A DNA stretch of 64,000 nucleotides from UBA4744 sp963717135 (GTDB taxonomy: Bacteria; Actinomycetota; Acidimicrobiia; Spongiisociales; UBA4744): positions 228,223-292,222 of the forward strand of contig CAVQVN010000010.1 in assembly GCA_963717135.1 (NCBI GenBank). The letters run 5' to 3'. Both the position numbers and the translations under genes were made by a program. The notes beneath the pieces are model-generated. The model was given only the letters and a program-made list of their open reading frames with translations, was not told the origin of the DNA and searched no databases. Of the stretch, positions 57,685 to 64,000 are shown one piece after another; within the stretch, counting starts at the first letter, position 1; the number at the start of each line of letters is the position of its first letter.

Positions 57685-58583
57685 CAGGCCGGGGAGACGA
57701 CCCCGAAGGATGGCTCGGTTTGCCAGGTCCCGTACCTCTCGGTAACCACTATGTCGGCCGTGCCCAGGGCCTCGAACACCCATGCGTCGAAGAGGTCGGC
57801 ACCAAGTGATGCCGTCAGGTCGGTGCGGACCTCATCGAGCGATGGCGTCTCGCGGGAATCAACTATCAGCACGTGGTACCCGAACTCAGATTCGATTGGT
57901 CCCGTGACCTGGCCGATTTCCGCTTCCAGCGATGCGGTGGCATACGACGCCACCAGATTGGTGGAGGGATCCGAGATGCAGCCGATATCTCCCCCGGCCG
58001 CGCCGGAGCCGGTGTCGATGGATAGCTCAGCCGCCAGGTCCGCAAAATCCTCTCCGCCGTCCAGACGGTCGATAACGGCGAGTCCCTCCTCCTCAGTCGC
58101 GACCAGTATGTGGCGGGTGCAGACGGTTGACAGTCGAGGGAGAACCTCGGCGTAGGCGGCCTGGATGTCTTCTTCGGTGGTTCCTTCGGCCAGCCGTACC
58201 TGGATTTCGGGGAGTATCACCTGCTGGAAGGCAACGTGGCGGATGGTTTCCTCGGTGATCCCGTTGGTCTCGAGATATTCGTCGAGTGGACCTTCGGCTT
58301 CGATGCCGGCGATGAACAGGTCGTACTGTGCATCAATGGCGGCGGGGTCCTCGACAATGGAGTACTGGGCGGCGGCTGCCTGCCGCACCGTCTCTTCGAC
58401 GATCAGCTGAAACAAGTCCCGGTTGAACTGATCGCGGTCGGTGGTGGTGCTTTCGGCTCTGATCGCCTCGACCTCTTCCAGGGTGATGGTCGTCCCGTTG
58501 ACTGTGGCGACGACGGCTCCTCCGCCGGAACAAGCTGTCGCAAGAACAGCAAATACGAGAAGTAGGACGACGAGTCTGCGCAC
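57684..58583 (-). CDS. Peptidyl-prolyl isomerase lipoprotein (PpiC/SurA type)
   Basis: About 299 residues. Signal peptide MRRLVVLLLVFAVLATACSG with lipobox ATAC, a SurA-like N-terminal helical part, and a parvulin domain (CTRHILVATEEEG, LSIDTGSGAAGGDIGCI, VTGPIESEFGYHVLIVDSRE). It folds exported proteins outside the membrane. The second GTG is preferred: AAAGGG lies 8 nt before it. The much longer frame upstream merely translates repeats. Confidence 0.88.
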   Translation of the reverse strand: MRRLVVLLLVFAVLATACSGGGAVVATVNGTTITLEEVEAIRAESTTTDRDQFNRDLFQLIVEETVRQAAAAQYSIVEDPAAIDAQYDLFIAGIEAEGPLDEYLETNGITEETIRHVAFQQVILPEIQVRLAEGTTEEDIQAAYAEVLPRLSTVCTRHILVATEEEGLAVIDRLDGGEDFADLAAELSIDTGSGAAGGDIGCISDPSTNLVASYATASLEAEIGQVTGPIESEFGYHVLIVDSRETPSLDEVRTDLTASLGADLFDAWVFEALGTADIVVTERYGTWQTEPSFGVVSPA

Positions 58584-58641
58584 GGGATTCACCTTTGTGT
58601 CAAGAGAACGGAAGCGGAAACCATGGTAGGCAGGTATCCGC

Positions 58642-58704
58642 GAGAAGTGAGAAGTGAGAAGTGAGAAGTGAGAAATGAGAAGCGGGAAGTGACAAGTGGG
58701 AATG
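58642..58704. repeat. Heptad array 9 (GAGAAGT)
   Basis: GAGAAGT four times, GAGAAAT, GAGAAGC, GGGAAGT, GACAAGT, GGGAATG: nine units in phase. The last unit is the start of the first 52-bp repeat. Confidence 0.9.
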
Positions 58705-58900
58705 ACTTCTCCCTGCAAGAGGTAGTACCCGAGCGCAGCGAGGGGGACGGGAATGACTTCCCCCTGCAAGGGGGAAGTACCCGAGCGCAGCGAGGGGGAC
58801 GGGAATGACTTCCCCCTGCAAGGGGGAAGTACCCGAGCGCAGCGAGGGGGACGGGAATGACTTCCCCCTGCAAGGGGGAAGTACCCGAGCGCAGCGAGGA
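58698..58900. repeat. About four tandem 52-bp palindrome-bearing units
   Basis: Units begin GGGAATGACTTC at 58698 (51 bp, diverged), 58749, 58801 and 58853 (the last incomplete). Each contains CTTCCCCCT–GC–A–AGGGGGAAG and then CCCGAGCGCAGCGAGG, so each can form a hairpin. Related palindromic sequence lies in the 3' end of mfd. Confidence 0.9.
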
Positions 58901-58962
58901 GCATGGGGGTCAGGCCTCGCCGCGAGACCGTCTGGCTATCGCCCCACCCTCCCCTGGCTGGC

Positions 58963-61900
58963 CTACGGCGAGCCTTTCCCCTCCCTTGCAGGGAGGGGAA
59001 CTGGCCACATCTCTGCCAGAAAAGCGAGCAGCTTGCTGATGATTTCTTTCCCCGGAGGAGCGGGAAGGAAGATCACGCCTTCCCCGGCTCGCAGCACGGC
59101 CCGCGGGGCGATCCGCGACAGCCTGACCTCCTGGGAGGCCGAGAGGTCGACGGTGGCCAAACGAACCTCATTCCGCAGTTTCACGATCTCATCGATGCCG
59201 ACCCGAAGAGCTTCGACCCGCAGCCGGGCCACGTCGAGGAGCGCAGCTGCCGTTTCCGGCACCGGGCCGTAGCGATCCAGCCATTCGCGACCGACATCCT
59301 CCACCTGTTCGTGGGTGGCGGCCAGGGCTAGTCGCCTATACGCCTCGAGCCGGGCGCCCTGATCGGTCACGTAGTCGTCGGGAAGATGCGCATCCACCGG
59401 AAGATCGATTCTCACCTCGGCCGGTTCGACTTTGTCAACAGGAGACCCTTCGAGCTCTTGAACGGCTTCGGCAACCAGCTCGGTGTACAGGTCGAATCCG
59501 ACCGCCGCGATATGACCGGATTGCACTTCGCCGAGGATGCTCCCGGCGCCCCGGATCTCCAGATCCCGGAGAGCCAGGGAGAACCCCGATCCAAGGTCTG
59601 TGGCCTCCCCGATGGCTTCCATTCGCCGGTAGGCGTCCTCACTCAACGACTGACCGACCGGATGGAACAGATAGGCATAGGCACGCTGGCTCGACCGTCC
59701 AACCCGCCCCCGCAATTGATAGAGCTGGGCCAGGCCCAGCAAGTCGGAGCGTTCAACGATCAACGTGTTCACCTGGGGAAGGTCGAGGCCCGACTCGATG
59801 ATGGTGGTGGCCACCAACACGTCGTATTCACGATTCCAGAAGTCCAGCATCGCCTGTTCGAGCTGCCCCTCGCTCATCTGCCCGTGGGCTACGGCATATC
59901 TCGCATCGGGAACGAGCTCACGGAGGTGGGCGACCGCCCGTTCGATCGATTGCACCCGATTGTGAACATAGAAGACCTGGCCCTCCCTCAACATCTCGCG
60001 CCGGATGGCCGCCGACACCGCCTGTTCGTCGTAGGGTCCGACGTAGGTGAGGATTGGATGGCGATCTTCGGGGGCCGTGCGTATGTGGGAGACATCGCGA
60101 ATCCCGGTCAGGGCCATCTCCAAAGTTCGCGGGATTGGGGTGGCCGTCAACGTCAACACATCCACCCCCACCCGGAAACGCTTGATCCGGTCCTTGGCGT
60201 TGACCCCGAAACGTTGCTCCTCGTCGATGACCAGCAGGCCGAGATCCCTGAACCTGATGTCATCGCTGATGAGGCGATGCGTGCCGATCACCACGTCCAC
60301 TTCGCCGGTGGCTATCCCGGCAACCACCTTTCGCTGTTGTTTGCCGGTCAAGAATCGGCTGAGCATTTCGACCCGGACCGGATAGGGCGCATACCGATCC
60401 GAGAAAGTCTGAAAATGTTGCTGGGCAAGAAGGGTCGTCGGACACAGAATCGCCACCTGCTTGCCTTCCATGACCGTTTTGAAGGCGGCCCGGATCGCCA
60501 CCTCGGTCTTGCCAAAGCCGACATCGCCGAATACGAGCCGGTCCATCGGGCCGGGGTCCTCCATATCGGCCTTGACATCCTGGATGGCGGCCAATTGATC
60601 GGGAGTCTCTTCGAAGGGAAACGCCGCGTCGAGTTCATGTTGCCAGGGCTGGTCCGGCGCGTAGGCGTGGCCCTGGGCCCCCGCCCTTGCCTTGTGAAGC
60701 GATACGACTTGCTCGGCCACCGCCGCCACAGCTTTCCGGACCTTGGACCGGGTAGCCGCCCAGTCGGAGCCACCCATCCTCGACACCCGGGGGGTCTCGC
60801 CGCCGGTATATTTTCGGACAGCTGCCAGCTGATCGGTCGGGACATAGAGTCTGTCCTCGGCGGCATAGGCCACGACCAGGTAATCGCGCTCGACCTTGGC
60901 GATAGTGCGGGTGGTGAGACCTTCGAATCGCCCGATTCCGTGTCGGTAGTGCACAACGTAGTCGCCGATGGCGAGATCTCGATAGCCGGAGGTGTCCTGG
61001 GCCGCCCGGCGGGGTCCGGTGCGCCGATGCGCCCTTCTCCGCCCGGCCACTTCTTGTTCTCCCAGGACCGCAACGCCCTGGTCGGGAAGTACGAACCCGC
61101 GGTGAATTCCAACCGGGAGAATCGCCGAGGCCGCTCGATCGAGCCGGTCGGTTCGGGTCAGCGACAACCCCTCTTCGGTGAGGAGCCGGGCAACTCGATC
61201 GGCGGCACCGGCACCGTCCATTGCGACGGCCACATCCATCTTCCGACCAAGCAGACGGGTCAGACCGGCGGCTACCGAGGCAGGGTCCCCCGGCGTTGCG
61301 TCAAAGCCCAACACGTTCAACGAACGGTCCTCAGGGCCCGCCGCGGCAGGCGGTGCGTCGAGAAGGGGACGTCCGTCGAGAGCGTCCTCCAAATCGAGAT
61401 AAAGCGATGGATGGTCACCGGCCTCTGGGGCGCCGTGACCCCAGGTGGGAGCGAGCGCCGCGGCCAGCTCTCCCTCCTCCTTGAGGAGGTCACGGCTGCG
61501 GTCGCACGCGCGCACTCGATCGAAGACGATCAGCGACCCCTCTGGAGCCAGCTCCGACAACGCCGTGAGGGGCGGCGCCAGCCATGGAAGCCAGGACTCC
61601 ATCCCGGAAAAGAGCACACCTTCGGATAGGCGATCCCAGGTCGACGCCGCCCAGGCTTCCTTCTCGAGCAGCAGCCGGGCTTCGACCGATACTGCCGAAT
61701 CCGGTCGAAACTCTCTGGCCGGATAGGCAACAAAACCGTCGACCTTCTCGACTGATCTCTGGCTGGAAACACTGAACACCCGGGCATCATCCAGGTGATC
61801 ACCCCAGAAATCGAGGCGCACGGGTTCCTCCGCCTGAGCGGGAAAGAGATCGATGATCCCACCCCGGACCGAAAACTCACCTCGGGCTTCCACGCGATCG

Positions 61901-62364
61901 GTGCGGTGATAACCGTCGCGGGCCAGGCGCTCGATCAGCCCGTCAAAACCGACGGTGTCGCCCACTCGGCCCGAGGTCGGTTCGCTGGGGGAAGGACTGA
62001 TCCGTTGCGACACGGACCGGGCCGAGGCCACTACCAACGTCCCGGACCCGCCTTGCGTAAGCAAGTGGCGAGCCTCGGCGCGCCGGGCCATGGTTGCCGC
62101 GTTGGGCGACACGTGTTCAAACGGCAGCGTTTCCCAGGCGGGCATGAAGACAACTTGACTGTGGAACAGACTCACGTCCTCGGCCAGATCCTCGGCATCT
62201 CGCTCCCCGGGAACGATCGCCAACACGGGACCGGTCGATCGGGCGGCCATCCCTGCCAAAAAGAAGGCGCGGACCGCGGGCGGCACTACCAAACGGCCCG
62301 GCGGACTGGGAAGATGGTCGGGTCGCCACCGATCGACGAGCGGGGCGAGTGGTGCTGAAGTCAT
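58963..62364 (-). CDS. mfd: Transcription-repair coupling factor
   Basis: A 1133-residue Mfd, near the usual 1150. Order: UvrB-homology N-terminus (FEHVSPNAATMARRAEA, REFSVRGGIIDLFP-like GEFSVRGGIIDLFP), RNA-polymerase-interacting CarD-like domain (YVVHYRHGIGRFEGL), RecG-like translocase with Walker A GDVGFGKTEVAIRAA, DEEQRFGV, TATPIPRTLEMAL, and the C-terminal TRCF domain. It removes stalled RNA polymerase and recruits UvrA. The last residues (PLPAREGKGSP) are encoded by sequence akin to the neighbouring palindromic repeats. TACTCT lies 9 nt before the ATG. Confidence 0.95.
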   Translation of the reverse strand: MTSAPLAPLVDRWRPDHLPSPPGRLVVPPAVRAFFLAGMAARSTGPVLAIVPGERDAEDLAEDVSLFHSQVVFMPAWETLPFEHVSPNAATMARRAEARHLLTQGGSGTLVVASARSVSQRISPSPSEPTSGRVGDTVGFDGLIERLARDGYHRTDRVEARGEFSVRGGIIDLFPAQAEEPVRLDFWGDHLDDARVFSVSSQRSVEKVDGFVAYPAREFRPDSAVSVEARLLLEKEAWAASTWDRLSEGVLFSGMESWLPWLAPPLTALSELAPEGSLIVFDRVRACDRSRDLLKEEGELAAALAPTWGHGAPEAGDHPSLYLDLEDALDGRPLLDAPPAAAGPEDRSLNVLGFDATPGDPASVAAGLTRLLGRKMDVAVAMDGAGAADRVARLLTEEGLSLTRTDRLDRAASAILPVGIHRGFVLPDQGVAVLGEQEVAGRRRAHRRTGPRRAAQDTSGYRDLAIGDYVVHYRHGIGRFEGLTTRTIAKVERDYLVVAYAAEDRLYVPTDQLAAVRKYTGGETPRVSRMGGSDWAATRSKVRKAVAAVAEQVVSLHKARAGAQGHAYAPDQPWQHELDAAFPFEETPDQLAAIQDVKADMEDPGPMDRLVFGDVGFGKTEVAIRAAFKTVMEGKQVAILCPTTLLAQQHFQTFSDRYAPYPVRVEMLSRFLTGKQQRKVVAGIATGEVDVVIGTHRLISDDIRFRDLGLLVIDEEQRFGVNAKDRIKRFRVGVDVLTLTATPIPRTLEMALTGIRDVSHIRTAPEDRHPILTYVGPYDEQAVSAAIRREMLREGQVFYVHNRVQSIERAVAHLRELVPDARYAVAHGQMSEGQLEQAMLDFWNREYDVLVATTIIESGLDLPQVNTLIVERSDLLGLAQLYQLRGRVGRSSQRAYAYLFHPVGQSLSEDAYRRMEAIGEATDLGSGFSLALRDLEIRGAGSILGEVQSGHIAAVGFDLYTELVAEAVQELEGSPVDKVEPAEVRIDLPVDAHLPDDYVTDQGARLEAYRRLALAATHEQVEDVGREWLDRYGPVPETAAALLDVARLRVEALRVGIDEIVKLRNEVRLATVDLSASQEVRLSRIAPRAVLRAGEGVIFLPAPPGKEIISKLLAFLAEMWPVPLPAREGKGSP

Positions 62365-62414
62365 CGTCGGATGAGAGTAGCGGCGCCCCGTTCCTGGTCG
62401 GTCAAACTGCCGGG

Positions 62415-62448
62415 TAGGTCTCCCGACCTATGGATTTCCGCGGAAATC
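62415..62448. repeat. Two adjacent perfect inverted repeats upstream of mfd
   Basis: TAGGTC–TCCC–GACCTA at 62415–62430 and the 16-bp palindrome GATTTCCGCGGAAATC at 62433–62448, 50–85 bp before the mfd start. They may be operator sites. Confidence 0.5.
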
Positions 62449-62577
62449 TCGACCATCTGAGGTAATTTCGTTGCGACAGCGACCACCTTTGGCCCCAAAC
62501 TGAACCGGCTATCTCATCGCAATGCCCCCCAGCGACGGTTCAGCCTCCCAGCCGGGTGGTCGTTGTCATGGAAGGGG

Positions 62578-62651
62578 TCAGTCATCAGTCGTCAGTCATC
62601 AGACTGGCGGCTGATGTCCTAATGGACTGATGACTGAGAACTGAGCGCTGA
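62578..62651. repeat. Heptad array 10 (TCAGTCA and inverted GACTGAT)
   Basis: Left: TCAGTCA, TCAGTCG, TCAGTCA, TCAGACT. Right: GGACTGA, TGACTGA, GAACTGA, GCGCTGA. TCAGTCATCAGTC at 62578–62590 is the exact reverse complement of 62625–62637. It follows the stop codon of the epimerase gene. Confidence 0.85.
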
Positions 62652-62669
62652 CGACTTTCGTTCGAGCGC

Positions 62670-63665
62670 CTAGCGCTCGAAAGCCGGCAGTTCTCTCGTC
62701 ACCAGTCCCTCTTTCACGAACCACTCGATCGTCCGTTTGATCGTCTCGCGGGCGGGTGTGTATTCGAGTCCGAGTTCGTGAGTCGCCCTCGATCCGTCGT
62801 AGGAATGACCGAACGACATCACTCTGACTATCTCCCGACAGATGCGAGGTTGGCGTCGCATAACCCGCGACCACCCTTCGGCGATGGCCGCGGCGCCCAT
62901 GATCAGGTTTGCGGGCAAGCGCCGCAGGTTGAGCTGACGACCGGTGACGTCCTCGAGCAGGTGTACCGCCTGGTCGGTGGAGAGAGTGAAGCCGCTCAAG
63001 ATGTAACGCTCGCCGGCCACACCGTGTCTCTCAGCCAGCAGATGCCCGCGGGCGCAATCATCTATGTCGACGATGCTGAACCGGGAGTCGACCACCCCGG
63101 GAATCCGGCCGTTGATCAGGTCGAGGAAGAGCCGGCCGGTGCCCGAGGCCCGTCCGGGACCCTGTACGGACGAGGGATTGACCGCCACCACCTCGACGCC
63201 GGTCTGCTCTGACAAAACCGCTTGTTCCGACTCGTACTTGGAACGCTCATAGTTGGAGAGAAACCAACCACGGTGGGGTGCCGCCTCATCCCCGATCGAT
63301 CCCCGCTCCTCTCCCAGGGTGGTGGCCGAGGAGGTGAACACCATTCTCCGCACACCGGTGGCGGCGGCGGCTCGAAGGGTGTTTCGCGTACCGTCCACGT
63401 TGACCCGGTACAAAACCGACGGGTCGGCGAGGCACATCTCGTTGGAACCGGCCACGTGGAATACGACGTCGCATCCTTTCATGGCCTCGACCATCGAGCC
63501 GTAGTCGAGGATGTCGCCCATGACCGGTTTGGCACCGCACTGCGCCACCGTGGACGCCGCCCGGTCGGAGCGAGCCAACGCTTTCACATCCCGATCTCCC
63601 GCAATCAGGTGCCGTAGGAGAGCTCGGCCGACGACACCGGACCCACCCGTAACCAGGGTGGTCAT
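62670..63665 (-). CDS. NAD-dependent epimerase/dehydratase family protein
   Basis: A 331-residue extended SDR. TLVTGGSGVVGRALLRHL binds NAD(P), FHVAGSNE, VFTSSATTLG and SNYERSKYESE (catalytic Tyr and Lys), and NPSSVQGPGR match dihydroflavonol-4-reductase/hopanoid-associated sugar epimerase-like proteins. Substrate not readable. The ATG overlaps the pgsA-like stop as ATGA, so the two form an operon. Confidence 0.9.
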   Translation of the reverse strand: MTTLVTGGSGVVGRALLRHLIAGDRDVKALARSDRAASTVAQCGAKPVMGDILDYGSMVEAMKGCDVVFHVAGSNEMCLADPSVLYRVNVDGTRNTLRAAAATGVRRMVFTSSATTLGEERGSIGDEAAPHRGWFLSNYERSKYESEQAVLSEQTGVEVVAVNPSSVQGPGRASGTGRLFLDLINGRIPGVVDSRFSIVDIDDCARGHLLAERHGVAGERYILSGFTLSTDQAVHLLEDVTGRQLNLRRLPANLIMGAAAIAEGWSRVMRRQPRICREIVRVMSFGHSYDGSRATHELGLEYTPARETIKRTIEWFVKEGLVTRELPAFER

Positions 63666-64000
63666 GACCGGTCGGCAGCCCGGACGACCGACCAGAAATT
63701 CGCAACGTACTGCCAACCGGAAGCGATGGTGATGGCGGCCGCCAGCCACATCGCCCACTCATCGAGGTAGAGAGGTCCCCAGGGTTCGGCCAATCTAATC
63801 ATGGCCAGACCGATGGCCACGAACTGAGCATTGGCCTTCAATTTGCCCCAAATCGAGGGCTTCACAACCCGACCCTCGAGCGCCGCCATCCCTCGCAGGG
63901 CGACGACCGCGAACTCCCGAATGATGATGATCAAAGCCACCCACACCGATGCCCGGTCCACCGCAATCAATGCCAATAGCGAGCCTGTAACCAGGAGTTT
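63662..64000 (-). CDS. pgsA: CDP-diacylglycerol–glycerol-3-phosphate phosphatidyltransferase, C-terminal part
   Basis: The 5' end is beyond the window; 112 C-terminal residues are seen. The reading frame is open to the edge and starts KLLVTGSLLALIAVDRASVW, followed by IIIIREFAVVALRG and KLKANAQFVAIGLAMI, the middle and late segments of PgsA. The CDP-alcohol motif DGxxAR...G...D lies outside. It makes phosphatidylglycerophosphate in the membrane. Assignment rests on KLLVTGSL and IREFAV blocks. Confidence 0.85.
   Translation of the reverse strand, partial: KLLVTGSLLALIAVDRASVWVALIIIIREFAVVALRGMAALEGRVVKPSIWGKLKANAQFVAIGLAMIRLAEPWGPLYLDEWAMWLAAAITIASGWQYVANFWSVVRAADRS

Larger units (their letters stand above)
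58584..58962. other. Repeat-filled region between the isomerase gene and mfd
   Basis: No gene. Heptad array 9 runs directly into about four 52-bp units, followed by single-copy sequence and a palindrome that reaches into the end of mfd. Confidence 0.8.
62365..62669. other. Intergenic region upstream of mfd
   Basis: No gene seen in 305 bp. It holds two neighbouring perfect inverted repeats and heptad array 10. Confidence 0.6.

Noticed and set aside
58589..58904. Open frames through the 52-bp repeats
   Set aside because: The peptides are repeats of the repeat (for example LAALGYFPLAGG) and precede the true isomerase start.
59386..61629. 747-codon plus-strand ORF
   Set aside because: Fully antisense to mfd; Gly/His/Gln-rich composition without family motifs, as expected for a GC-rich shadow frame.

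Overview
The window reads as chromosomal DNA from a GC-rich actinomycetote. The best guess is a little-studied lineage near Acidimicrobiia, but no 16S rRNA or ribosomal operon is present to prove it. The grounds are a DUF501–FtsB–enolase cassette, a TreS–maltokinase fusion, a DevR/DevS-like two-component pair, a GNAT–acyl-CoA synthetase fusion of the actinobacterial type, lipoproteins with Thr-rich linkers after the lipobox, and many genes whose start codon lies 6–8 nt behind a TANNNT -10 hexamer, as expected for leaderless mRNAs.

Layout. 1–5.2 kb: the tail of a zinc-type alcohol dehydrogenase, a DUF5661 protein, a YihY/BrkB membrane protein, a PQQ-propeller lipoprotein and an ABC-2 exporter. 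5.3–6.85 kb: an IS481-like insertion sequence sitting inside a 7-bp tandem array. 6.85–13.5 kb: two small proteins and the trehalose genes (treS-mak facing otsA–otsB), with arfB. 14–21.2 kb: the classical menaquinone genes menE, menB-menA, menH, menD, menF. 21.2–27.7 kb: a DevR-like regulator, USP and CBS–BON operon opposite a GAF histidine kinase, then an SERCA-like P-type ATPase divergent from csoR and a DUF302 gene with a clear CsoR-type operator between them. 27.8–33.2 kb: a sulfide/persulfide block (two SQR-like flavoproteins, a glyoxalase-fold protein, a HTH–PocR regulator, DUF1641, a DsrC/TusE-like protein and DsrE2). 33.2–38.1 kb: nifJ and a DHOD-like partner. 38.2–46 kb: a B12-binding radical SAM protein, the GNAT–acyl-CoA synthetase, mannosylglycerate synthase and AceK. 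46.1–52 kb: an oligopeptide ABC transporter whose binding-protein gene is frameshifted. 52.2–64 kb: a second frameshifted ORF, tRNA-Leu(UAA), a HIT protein, the DUF501–ftsB–eno–mazG–peptidyl-prolyl isomerase run, mfd, an epimerase and the 3' part of pgsA.

Taken together the genes describe a respiring, menaquinone-based organism that can meet low oxygen (DevRS-like pair, pyruvate:ferredoxin oxidoreductase), handles reduced sulfur, may use C2 compounds through the glyoxylate branch (AceK), and makes trehalose by two routes plus mannosylglycerate, which suggests osmotic, salt or heat stress.

The most unusual signal is not a gene. At ten places between or at the edges of genes there are tandem arrays whose unit differs in sequence from place to place but is almost always exactly 7 bp. 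Three of them lie between convergent genes or 3' of a gene and carry the unit in inverted orientation, so they can fold. One array was split by the insertion sequence, leaving a 22-bp perfect direct repeat on both sides. A second repeat class, about four copies of a 52-bp palindrome-bearing unit, directly continues one heptad array beside mfd.
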